NCBI GenBank assembly: GCA_003152695.1
Contig: PMAT01000036.1
Span: 1-56,369, forward strand
Length of the DNA: 56,369 nt
Source of the DNA: Acidobacteriaceae bacterium
Lineage (GTDB): Bacteria > Acidobacteriota > Terriglobia > Terriglobales > Acidobacteriaceae
Direction: 5' to 3'
This document shows, piece after piece, positions 23,635 to 31,354 of this stretch; the first letter of the stretch is position 1, and every line of letters starts with the position of its first letter. Under the pieces are notes generated by a model. It was not told the DNA's origin. It saw only the letters and a list, made by a program, of their open reading frames with translations, and ran no database searches. Both the position numbers and the translations under genes were made by a program.

Positions 23635-24510
23635 TCAGTTCACCCACGGCGGCGTGGAGTCGCCGTTTTTCTTGCGCACATCGCGCGTGCTGGGATCGCG
23701 GAAGTTACCGTGTTCATCGAAGTAGTCGTCGTGCCGGTAGTCGCCGCGATCGTGCTTGCGCATATAGACCTCGAACTTGCGCGCGGCGCGCTTGCGCTTC
23801 CAGCGGTAATAGGAGTTGCGCAGTCCGAAGGCGCGCTCCGAGGCGGCGTAGCCAAAGCCGCGGCGGGGAATGAACTTCAGCCAGATGTATCCGAACAGCG
23901 CTCCGCCCAGGTGCGCCGTATATGCGACGGACTCGCCCGGCTGACGCGCCGAGGAGAGCGTCAGATAGACCTGAATCAAAATGAGGCCCATGATGAAGTA
24001 CTTGGCTTTGATGAGAAACGGGAGCGGAAACAGCATTATCTCCGAATTGGCGTGAAGAATTCCGAAGGCCAGCAGCAGTCCGTAGATGGCTCCGGACGCG
24101 CCGACAGTGGGTACCAGGGGGCTGGCGCCGAGTATCCCCGTGAAGGCAACGGCAATCGTGGTGAGCGCAGCCCCAACCGCGCAGAAAAAGTAGAACTGCA
24201 GGAACAGGTTGTAGCCCCAATCCTGTTCCAGTTGTGCGCCAAACATCCATAGCCACAGCATATTGAACAGGATGTGCCACAGGCCCGCGTGGAGAAACGC
24301 ATATGTTCCCAACTGCCAGATCCACCCGCGGACTACCAGTGCAGGAACAAGACCGAAATGTATTTGAATCCAGCGTTCCGCACCAGCCCCACTGAAAACG
24401 CCAAACAGAGCGGTCAGTAGGAACACAGCTCCATTGGCAATGAGTAATTGTTTCACCGCGCGGGTGAAGGGCGGAAAACTCATGGACATGGTCGACGAGC
24501 CGCGTGGCAT
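23635..24510 (-). CDS. rhomboid-family intramembrane serine protease
   Basis: A 291-residue six-helix rhomboid. Catalytic Ser139 lies in GASGAIYGLLLAFG, the partner His200 in AHLGGALFGYIW and the oxyanion Asn83 in HILFNMLWLWMFG. The N-terminal helix begins near residue 18. A charged cytosolic tail of about 75 residues (basic KRKRAARK then acidic/His-rich) follows. Substrates unknown. Two start codons (24510 and 24489) are possible. Confidence 0.88.
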   Translation of the reverse strand: MPRGSSTMSMSFPPFTRAVKQLLIANGAVFLLTALFGVFSGAGAERWIQIHFGLVPALVVRGWIWQLGTYAFLHAGLWHILFNMLWLWMFGAQLEQDWGYNLFLQFYFFCAVGAALTTIAVAFTGILGASPLVPTVGASGAIYGLLLAFGILHANSEIMLFPLPFLIKAKYFIMGLILIQVYLTLSSARQPGESVAYTAHLGGALFGYIWLKFIPRRGFGYAASERAFGLRNSYYRWKRKRAARKFEVYMRKHDRGDYRHDDYFDEHGNFRDPSTRDVRKKNGDSTPPWVN

Positions 24511-24534
24511 GGCTTACTCCGTTCTGTGCAGGGC

Positions 24535-24690
24535 AAAGGTTGTGTCGCAAGCTCTGCCGTCCCTACGGGACTCGGTCCTATTTCCAACTCTACCCAGCGC
24601 TGAAGCGTTGGGCTAAGCTCTTTCGCCCCTTCGGGGCTGCTTTTGTGGGCTTCCACACTCTGGCATACCGATACAAGGTTTGCGACACCA
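24535..24690. repeat. MITE-like element with TGTGTCGCAA ends, copy 2
   Basis: Starts TTGTGTCGCAAGCTCTGCC and ends with TTTGCGACACC. The core GCCGTCCCTACGGGACTC, then CTACCCAGCGCT, is shared with 14319-14548. It contains a hairpin with a TGAA loop (CAGCGC-TGAA-GCGTTG). It lies between the rhomboid and M28 peptidase genes. Confidence 0.6.
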
Positions 24691-24696
24691 ATCTCC

Positions 24697-26097
24697 TCAG
24701 CGTTCCGGCAGCGGTACGATCGCCAAACTGCGATGGCCCTTGGCGTCGAGGGCGCGTACAGCAAAGACTACATTGTCCTTGGAAAGCGGCAAAGCGGCCT
24801 TGGTGACATTACCCACCAGCTTGACATGTTGCCAGTCGGCCGCGCTGGTGTCGCGCCACAGGACTTCGTAGCCGGTGGCCATTCCGCCGGGCGACGGCTC
24901 CCAGGCCAGCGCGGAATCGTTTTGCAATTCTTTGGTCAGCAGGCGCACATTGGCCGGCGGCGCCGGAGCCGACGCCAGCGACGCCAGGGTCGCCGCATTC
25001 AGACGCGCCACGTTCGCGGTGTAAGCGTAATTCACGAATTTCGGCAGATCACCGTATTCGATGCCGTTCTCGGTGCGCACGTTCTGGTGCTGATGGTTGT
25101 AGTTCTCGCGAAATTCGGTCAGCCGCACCGCCGCAAACCCCTCGGCGTTGAACGAGAAGTGGTCCCCGCCGCGCAAATAACGATCGTGCCGGAAGACCAG
25201 CAGGGGACTGAAAGTGGTGGCCGGCAGATACTCCTTGGCGACGGACGCGACATAGCGCGCCAGTTGCCGCGAAGGACCGTCGCTCTCGCCGCCCAGAGCG
25301 CGAATCATCTTAAGCTGCTTCTCATCGGCGCTGCTGGGAATTCCTTCGGAAAACACACGCACTACATGCGCATCCTGCGAGGTGTCTCCGGGAGTGCGGT
25401 CGCCGCCCACGATATCGTTGTTCAACACCGCCTCAAGGTCCCAGCCGGCCGCCTTGGCCATTTTGGCAAAGTGGGCGCTGCCGTATAGCCCTTGCTCTTC
25501 TCCGGCCACGGTGAGAAAGATGATGGTGGCGGGAAAACGATGTTTGCTCAGCACGCGGGCGCATTCTAGGCTGACCGCCGTGCCGCTGCCGTCATCATTC
25601 GCGCCGGGGGCGGCTCCCTTCGCATCGTTGTTGTCGCTGTCGCGGGAATCGTAATGGCCGCTGACTAGATAAATGCGGCCGGCGTTTGCAGCGTCAGTTC
25701 CGCGCAGCACCGCATAGACGTTGGTGATCTTGGTGGGCATCGGAATGCGCGGACCCGGCTCTTGCGTAAATTCGTCGGTCTTCACTTCCAGGCATCCGCC
25801 GCACGCTTTGGCGTAGCGTTCGAATTCGCTGCGGATCCACTCTGCTGCAGCGGTCGCGCCTTTTCCGCTGGCGACTGGCATGTCGGACGAGAGCGTCGAG
25901 CGGGTCTCAAAGCTGACCAGTTTCTCGATGGTTTGCTGAATGCGCGCGGGAGAGACCTCGTGCAGGGCCGCCGCGATCTGCGGGTCCGGCGTTGCAGGGG
26001 AGATATTGCCCGGCGGCTGCGAAAAAAGAGCAACCGAGAGGACAATGGTCAGCATCAAAACCGCGATTCCGTTTAGGATTGAATGCAGAGTAGGCAT
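24697..26097 (-). CDS. secreted M28-family metallopeptidase
   Basis: About 466 residues. Signal peptide or anchor at the N-terminus (ILNGIAVLMLTIVLSVALF). The peptidase domain (about 60-360) shows the zinc ligands of clan MH: SGHYDSRDSD, GANDDGSGTA, VAGEEQGLYGS with catalytic EE, the NNDIVGGD Asp and GGDHFSF His. A C-terminal fibronectin type III-like domain (about 370-466, PANVRLLTKE...GYEVLWRDT) follows. Probable periplasmic or secreted aminopeptidase. ATG at 26097 chosen; the frame runs to 26151. Confidence 0.85.
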   Translation of the reverse strand: MPTLHSILNGIAVLMLTIVLSVALFSQPPGNISPATPDPQIAAALHEVSPARIQQTIEKLVSFETRSTLSSDMPVASGKGATAAAEWIRSEFERYAKACGGCLEVKTDEFTQEPGPRIPMPTKITNVYAVLRGTDAANAGRIYLVSGHYDSRDSDNNDAKGAAPGANDDGSGTAVSLECARVLSKHRFPATIIFLTVAGEEQGLYGSAHFAKMAKAAGWDLEAVLNNDIVGGDRTPGDTSQDAHVVRVFSEGIPSSADEKQLKMIRALGGESDGPSRQLARYVASVAKEYLPATTFSPLLVFRHDRYLRGGDHFSFNAEGFAAVRLTEFRENYNHQHQNVRTENGIEYGDLPKFVNYAYTANVARLNAATLASLASAPAPPANVRLLTKELQNDSALAWEPSPGGMATGYEVLWRDTSAADWQHVKLVGNVTKAALPLSKDNVVFAVRALDAKGHRSLAIVPLPER

Positions 26098-26226
26098 CGG
26101 AACTCCAGGAACCTCAGGAAAGCTTGTGCGTCTATTACTTGACGCTGCCAAGAGATTCTAAATATAAATGCAGGGACGTGCGGACCTAATTCTGACGGCG
26201 CGGCAACAGCGAGAACTGGGAGGCTA

Positions 26227-26430
26227 ATGATCATGGTTATTTGTCCTGAATGCGAGAGCGATCTGGACATCGAAGAAGATGAGGTTGACGAGGGCGAAAT
26301 CGTTTCCTGTCCGGAATGCGGGACCGATTTCGAAGTCGTGGCCGTGGAGCCTCTGGAACTGACTCGCGTCGAGGAAGAGGACGAGGAGGAAGAAGAGGAC
26401 GAGGAAGAAGAGGACGATGGCGACTACTGA
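26227..26430 (+). CDS. LysW-like acidic zinc-ribbon protein
   Basis: A 67-residue protein with two CPEC knuckles (C6-x2-C9 and C28-x2-C31) separated by an acidic loop, then VVAVEPLELTRVEEE and a run of Glu/Asp. The first 45 residues and the EPLEL segment resemble LysW/ArgW amino-group carrier proteins, which carry glutamate or aminoadipate on a C-terminal EDWGE glutamate. Here the tail ends in EDDGDY, so the carrier motif is absent or altered. No LysX/ArgX partner lies in the window. GGGAGG precedes the ATG. Alternative: an unrelated acidic zinc ribbon. Confidence 0.65.
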   Translation: MIMVICPECESDLDIEEDEVDEGEIVSCPECGTDFEVVAVEPLELTRVEEEDEEEEEDEEEEDDGDY

Positions 26431-26569
26431 TCAGCCTCGGCGCCTCCGACGCGGAGTGTTTGCCGGTTGTGCTTCCCTCCTGTTCCTGGTTTCGCCTGCT
26501 GCCGCCGGGGCGCGCGCGGTCGTGTCTGCTTTCCGCTTTGTTCCATCCGCTTCGCAAGCTAAAGAATAA
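26417..26569 (+). CDS. possible small exported peptide overlapping the LysW-like gene
   Basis: A 50-codon frame begins at an ATG 14 bases before the LysW-like stop. It has a signal-peptide look: RRLRRGVFAG, a hydrophobic LLFLVSPAAA, and an AxA-type site. In the next frame the following DNA reads LIDGMVWDANQRPAAGVPV, like the beginning of a carboxypeptidase-regulatory domain, so this may be the remnant of a longer secreted protein broken by a frameshift. No independent support. Confidence 0.3.
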   Translation: MATTDQPRRLRRGVFAGCASLLFLVSPAAAGARAVVSAFRFVPSASQAKE

Positions 26570-26753
26570 CTGCCGCTTGATCGACGGCATGGTGTGGGAT
26601 GCGAACCAGCGTCCTGCGGCTGGCGTTCCCGTCACGAGTCGGCGGGCCTGCTCGTCCATCGGTTACCCCATAGTTAGCACCCCATTTAGGGGATTCCCCA
26701 CCCTTCGCAGGGATGCTATTTCTAAATCGGTTCTGGGATCAGTGTGTCCTCCG

Positions 26754-26897
26754 ATACGGGTAGTGCGGGCCTTCAGGCCCGCGTATAGGGGCAGGAAGAA
26801 AGATCGCTCAAGCCGCTGAGGTCGACGACCTCAGCGGCTTGAGCGGGGTATCTGGTCGCGGCAAAACGCGGCGCTGAAGCGCCCTACTACCCGTACA
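26754..26897. repeat. three-palindrome REP-like element, copy 2
   Basis: Ends TACGGGTAGTGCGGGCC and CTACTACCCGTA. The centre is a perfect palindrome with 18-base arms (GCTCAAGCCGCTGAGGTC, GAC, then its complement), and the right hairpin is GGCGC-TGAA-GCGCC. Same organisation as 21334-21472. With decayed sequence it fills the gene-free stretch 26570-26921. Confidence 0.75.
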
Positions 26898-26921
26898 AAC
26901 CGGACACTCAACTGGGGGTGT

Positions 26922-27230
26922 GTGATCAAGAAAAAATCGAAGGCGAGTCACGATTACGAACGCGAGGCTGCGATCTGCAAGGCCTTCGCCAATCCCACGC
27001 GGTTGCAACTGGTGGCGATGCTGGAGCGCAGTGATCGCTGGTCCGCGGAGCTACAAGCGGGACTCGGTATTTCCAAAGCAAACCTCTCCCAACATCTGGG
27101 AATCCTGAAATCCGCCGGCATCGTAGCCGCGCGGCGGGAAGGCAAACAGCTTTACTGTGGCCTTTCCATGCCGGAAGTGAAACAAGCCATGACGCTTCTG
27201 CGCACCATGACCAGGATTCACGCGCGCTAA
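26922..27230 (+). CDS. ArsR-family transcriptional regulator
   Basis: A 102-residue winged helix-turn-helix: AICKAFANPTRLQLVAMLE (helix 1-2), then SAELQAGLGISKANLSQHLGIL (recognition helix) and AGIVAARREGKQLYCGL (wing). The metal-binding ELCVCD motif of ArsR/SmtB is absent, so it is probably not a classical metal sensor. GTG start at 26922 after a G-rich stretch. Its target is unknown; the REP-like element lies immediately upstream. Confidence 0.8.
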   Translation: MIKKKSKASHDYEREAAICKAFANPTRLQLVAMLERSDRWSAELQAGLGISKANLSQHLGILKSAGIVAARREGKQLYCGLSMPEVKQAMTLLRTMTRIHAR

Positions 27231-27325
27231 TCGCCGCATGATCTGGCACAACTCCAGAGTTCCTTTATCCCGCGCCGGGTGCAGAACACTTGCGCGGCTT
27301 GCCATGGAAGCCCCAAACTGCTGAC

Positions 27326-27880
27326 GTGCAGTTTAACCTCCGCAACTATCGCGCCGCCGACTTCGAGCGCTTGTGGCAAATCGATCAACTCTGCTTTCCC
27401 CAAGGTATTTCCTATACCCAGATGGATTTGAGCGGGTTCATCACCCGGCGTAACGCGATAACGCTGGTGGCTGATTTTGACGAACTGCATGATGAGCGGG
27501 AGCAACTCGCTGTCTCCGCGCTCCATCCCGGCGATGGAATGAATTCTCGCGTCCCTGGCGCGGTGCTGTCGGAAACTGCGGCGACCACCCAGGCAATCGC
27601 CGGCTTCATCATTGCTCACCCGGCTCGTGGAAAAGCGGGGCGCATTCTGACCCTCGACATTGTTCCTGCAGCGCGTCGCCTGGGCCTGGGGTCGCTGCTG
27701 ATGCAGGAATGCGAGCACCGCCTGCGCTGCTTCGGTTGCAACGAGGTGTACCTGGAAACCGCCGTCAACAACGAGCCTGCTTTGCAGCTCTATCGCAAGC
27801 TGGGCTATCAGATATTGCGCACCCTGCCCGACTATTACGCCGCCTCGCTGGATGCATTCCTGATGGGCAAACCGCTGTAG
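27326..27880 (+). CDS. GNAT acetyltransferase, RimI-like
   Basis: About 184 residues. GNAT fold: LRNYRAADFERLWQIDQLCFP at the start, acetyl-CoA pyrophosphate loop AARRLGLGSLLMQ, and the late VYLETAVNNEPALQLYRKLGYQ of RimI-type N-alpha-acetyltransferases. The GTG at 27326 matches usual family length; an in-frame start at 27290 adds 12 residues. An insertion at about 55-95 is longer than in E. coli RimI. Role inferred: N-terminal acetylation of a protein. Confidence 0.75.
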   Translation: MQFNLRNYRAADFERLWQIDQLCFPQGISYTQMDLSGFITRRNAITLVADFDELHDEREQLAVSALHPGDGMNSRVPGAVLSETAATTQAIAGFIIAHPARGKAGRILTLDIVPAARRLGLGSLLMQECEHRLRCFGCNEVYLETAVNNEPALQLYRKLGYQILRTLPDYYAASLDAFLMGKPL

Positions 27881-27935
27881 TGGCCGGGAAGCCCGTGCTA
27901 AAATCGCGATTCTCCACGCCGACGTTCGCTCGACC

Positions 27936-29981
27936 ATGTCCGCTTCTCGCCAGCACACTTCGAAGCCACCCTCCCGCATAGCCGTGGATACCGGCGGAAC
28001 CTTCACCGACTGCGTTTGGATCGAGCGCGGACGGTTGCGCATGGTGAAGGTATTCTCCACCCCGGAAGACCCGTCGCAATCCATTGCCGAAGCGGTTGCG
28101 CGCAGCGGCTGCGCGGGCGAGATCGTGTTGCTGCACGGGACGACCGTGGGCACCAACAGCCTGCTGGAACGTAAGGGCGCGCGCGTGGCATTCGTTACGA
28201 CCGCTGGATTCGAGGACATCATCGAGATTGGACGGCAGGCCCGCCCCCAGCTTTATGACCTGGCGTTTCAGCGCGTGCCTCCGCTGGTGGAGCGGGCCAT
28301 GAGGTTCGGCGTCCCGGAACGCGTAAGTTGCGAGGGCGAAGTTCTGCAACGGCCCTCGCCGCAGAACCTCCGGCTGCTGGCGCGCGATGTTCACGCGAGT
28401 GGGGCGGACTCGATCGCCGTCTCCACCTTGTTCGCCTTCGCTAATCCCGACAACGAGCGTGCCATCGGCCGCGTGCTGGAAGAGCTTGGCCTGCCCCTGT
28501 CCCTCTCGCATTTGATCCTGCCCGAATTCCGCGAGTACGAACGCGCCAGCACGGTGGTGGCCAACGCATACTTGCAGCCCATTATGCAGAGCTATCTGCA
28601 GCGCCTGGACACGCGGCTGCGGCAGCGCGGCCAGGCAGGCGCCAAGGCATCGCGGGTGTTCGTGATGCAATCCAGCGGGGGCATCACTGCGCTGGAATCG
28701 GCGGCGCGCCAGCCGGTGCGAACGGTATTGTCCGGCCCGGCGGGGGGAGTGGTTGGCGCCGCCGCGATGGCCCGCCGTAGCGGCTTCGAGCGGGTGATCA
28801 CCTTCGACATGGGAGGCACCTCAACCGACGTCGCGTTGGTAAGTGGCGAGCCCAAACCCAGCAACGACGCCGAGGTGGCAGGCTTGCCGGTGCGCGTGCC
28901 CATGCTCGACATTCATACCGTGGGCGCCGGTGGCGGTTCGCTGGCGCGATTTGACGCCGGCGGAGCGTTGCGGGTCGGACCGGAATCCGCGGGCGCCGAT
29001 CCCGGCCCCATCTGCTACGGGCGCGGAATTCGACCCACCGTGACCGATGCCAATCTGCTGCTGGGGCGTTTGCAGGCGGACTTCTTCCTCGGCGGAGAGT
29101 TCACTCTGGACTTGGAGCGCACCCAGGCCCTCACGCGCGAATGGCTGAAAGCCCAGGGCTCGCGACTGTCGCTGGAACAATTTGCCGAGGGCGTGGTCCG
29201 GGTGGTGAATGCCAACATGGAGCGGGCGCTGCGCGTGGTTTCCATCGAACGCGGTCACGATCCGCGAAATTTCGCGCTGGTCGCCTTCGGCGGGGCAGGC
29301 GGTCTGCACGCGTGCGAGCTGGCGCAGGCCCTGGGCATTCCCCAGGTCATCGTTCCAGTGATGCCGGGCGCGCTTTCCGCCTACGGCATTCTGGTCAGCG
29401 ATGTGGTCAAGGATTATTCGCGGACCGTGGTGCAAAGCCTGGGCCCGAAACCTTCCACCGCGCCCATACGCAAGCAATTTGCGGTACTGGAGCAGAGGGC
29501 GAAACGCGAATTTCGCGACGAAGGCTGGGGCGGGAAACTTCACTTCGAGCGCAGCGCCGATCTTCGTTATCGCGGACAAGGCTTCGAGTTGAACGTTGCT
29601 TTCTCGCCCGACTTCGTGAACGAATTTCATCGCCAGCATCATTTCCGCTACGGTTACAGCCATCCTGACCGGGAAGTCGAACTCGTGACTCTGCGGTTGC
29701 GCGCCCGCATCAAGACGCGACATGAATCTGCTAGGCTGGTCTCGAAGGCAAATAACTCCGCCAGGAAAATGGAAAAGCGACCAGTCTGGCTTTCGGGGTG
29801 TTCGGTGCCAACTGCGCTTTATGAGCGAACCAGTTTGCGTTCCGGCCAGAGGTTGCGCGGCCCCGCCATCATCGCCGAGTACAGCGCAACAACCTTCATT
29901 CCCTCCGGATCAACTTTTCTCATCGACCCAGCCGGGAATCTGCTGATCGAAGGCACCAAACAAACAAAAGGCGCCTTCTAA
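27936..29981 (+). CDS. hydantoinase/oxoprolinase family protein (HyuA-like)
   Basis: A 681-residue ASKHA-fold enzyme. Phosphate-1 motif AVDTGGTFTDCVW at 16-28; LHGTTVGTNSLLERKGA (about 65-81); VMQSSGGI; FDMGGTSTDVALV (about 288-300, second nucleotide motif); GAGGGSLARFD; VAFGGAGGLHA. The family couples ATP hydrolysis to ring opening of hydantoins, oxoproline or acetone carboxylation. The HyuB partner is not adjacent and the protein is too short for a full oxoprolinase fusion. Substrate unassigned. Confidence 0.88.
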   Translation: MSASRQHTSKPPSRIAVDTGGTFTDCVWIERGRLRMVKVFSTPEDPSQSIAEAVARSGCAGEIVLLHGTTVGTNSLLERKGARVAFVTTAGFEDIIEIGRQARPQLYDLAFQRVPPLVERAMRFGVPERVSCEGEVLQRPSPQNLRLLARDVHASGADSIAVSTLFAFANPDNERAIGRVLEELGLPLSLSHLILPEFREYERASTVVANAYLQPIMQSYLQRLDTRLRQRGQAGAKASRVFVMQSSGGITALESAARQPVRTVLSGPAGGVVGAAAMARRSGFERVITFDMGGTSTDVALVSGEPKPSNDAEVAGLPVRVPMLDIHTVGAGGGSLARFDAGGALRVGPESAGADPGPICYGRGIRPTVTDANLLLGRLQADFFLGGEFTLDLERTQALTREWLKAQGSRLSLEQFAEGVVRVVNANMERALRVVSIERGHDPRNFALVAFGGAGGLHACELAQALGIPQVIVPVMPGALSAYGILVSDVVKDYSRTVVQSLGPKPSTAPIRKQFAVLEQRAKREFRDEGWGGKLHFERSADLRYRGQGFELNVAFSPDFVNEFHRQHHFRYGYSHPDREVELVTLRLRARIKTRHESARLVSKANNSARKMEKRPVWLSGCSVPTALYERTSLRSGQRLRGPAIIAEYSATTFIPSGSTFLIDPAGNLLIEGTKQTKGAF

Positions 29982-30130
29982 ACTACCGGTCTTCGCCCCG
30001 AAATAAGCTGGAAGATCAGTGCCACTAAAGCGAGCACCAGCAGAATGTGAATGAATCCCCCCAGCGTGTAGCTGGTCACTATTCCCAGCAACCACAGCAC
30101 CAACAGGATCACGAAAATCGTCCAAAGCAT
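29978..30130 (-). CDS. Lmo0937-family small membrane protein
   Basis: A 50-residue protein of two transmembrane helices: MLWTIFVILLVLWLLG, then FIHILLVLALVALIFQLI and a basic tail SGRRPVV. The wording matches the Lmo0937/YqaE-sized membrane family. GGGGGTG lies just upstream of the ATG at 30130. The stop codon overlaps the hyuA stop tail to tail by four bases. Such proteins are often stress-induced; function unknown. Confidence 0.75.
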   Translation of the reverse strand: MLWTIFVILLVLWLLGIVTSYTLGGFIHILLVLALVALIFQLISGRRPVV

Positions 30131-30317
30131 GTTTCACCCCCTGAGTCTGTTGCTAATGCTCGTTATGCCGAGCTACTACGTTGGACGGCAATCGTGCGCG
30201 CGCGGTTGTGAGGGAACCGCAGAATTCCGGAGAAAATACGCACTGTGAATTTTGCACGGCGAGGCAACCTTAATCACAGCCACAGCCTGTCCTCTCTGTT
30301 ATCCTCTGCGCATTACG

Positions 30318-31139
30318 ATGAAAGTTGCGATTCAGGGAGAGCTTGGCTCGTTTAGCCACGAAGCTTCCACGAACATGCTGCCGGGAGCGACCGTGGTTCC
30401 CTGCGCCCGATCGGCGGAGGTGTTTGACCGGGTGGAGAGCGGCTCGGTGCATGCGGCAGTCATCCCGATCGAGAATTCGCTGGCCGGGTCGGTGGCCGAG
30501 CACTTTGATCTGCTGCTCACGCGGGAGGTGTTCGTGCATCGCGAATTTTATCTGCGGATCCGCCACAACCTGATTGCCATGCCGGGCGTGAAGATGAGCG
30601 CGATACGGCAAGTGTTCTCGCATCCCGTGGCGCTGGACCAATGCCGGAAGTTCTTTCGCTCGCATCCGCGCATCCAGGCGGTGCCGTTCTACGATACCGC
30701 CGGAAGCGTTCGCCACATTATTGCCGAAGAGTTGCGCGACGCGGCGGCGATTGCTCCCAAACAAGCGGCCGGACAGTATGGAGGGCGGGTGCTACTGGCC
30801 GGGATTGAAGACGATCAGCAGAACTACACACGCTTTCTGTTGCTCAGCAAGTCGAAGAAGATCGGCAAAGGCGCCAACAAGACCTCGATTGGTTTTGCCC
30901 TCAAGAATGTGCCTGGTGTACTCTTCAAGGCGCTGAGCGTCTTTGCCCTGCGCGATATCAATCTCAGTAAGATCGAATCGCGCCCGCTGCGTGGCCATCC
31001 TTGGGAGTACGTCTTCTTTGTGGACATCCTTCGCGGGGACGACGAAGCATCGCGCCATGCGTTGCGTCACTTGGGAGAGATCGCAGAGTTTGTGAAGGTA
31101 CTGGGAGTTTATCCGGCAGCTAACTCCAGAGCTGGTTAG
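30318..31139 (+). CDS. pheA: prephenate dehydratase
   Basis: A 273-residue monofunctional enzyme converting prephenate to phenylpyruvate for phenylalanine synthesis. Catalytic domain (about 1-180): VAIQGELGSFSHEAS at the start, VIPIENSLAGSV, and NYTRFLLLS with the essential Thr-Arg. A C-terminal ACT domain (about 190-270) includes the ESRP motif of Phe feedback inhibition (KIESRPLRG). ATG at 30318 fits the family start; the frame is open to 30252. No chorismate mutase domain is present. Confidence 0.92.
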   Translation: MKVAIQGELGSFSHEASTNMLPGATVVPCARSAEVFDRVESGSVHAAVIPIENSLAGSVAEHFDLLLTREVFVHREFYLRIRHNLIAMPGVKMSAIRQVFSHPVALDQCRKFFRSHPRIQAVPFYDTAGSVRHIIAEELRDAAAIAPKQAAGQYGGRVLLAGIEDDQQNYTRFLLLSKSKKIGKGANKTSIGFALKNVPGVLFKALSVFALRDINLSKIESRPLRGHPWEYVFFVDILRGDDEASRHALRHLGEIAEFVKVLGVYPAANSRAG

Positions 31140-31354
31140 GGCGTAACATCGATTGATTGGCGGCCAACATGCTACGGCCCTCAACCCACTCGGTGTCGCG
31201 GTCGATATTACGGTTTGGTCAACGTGGCAGCGCAGTATCCATCACCGCTTCCGTGGGCGACATCAAGCTTCGCCCAGTCACTATCGTCTTGGTCTGCATC
31301 TTTTGCAGAGGCTGCTTCATCTAAAGCTTGAGCGTGATTGACTCAAGGAGTCAT

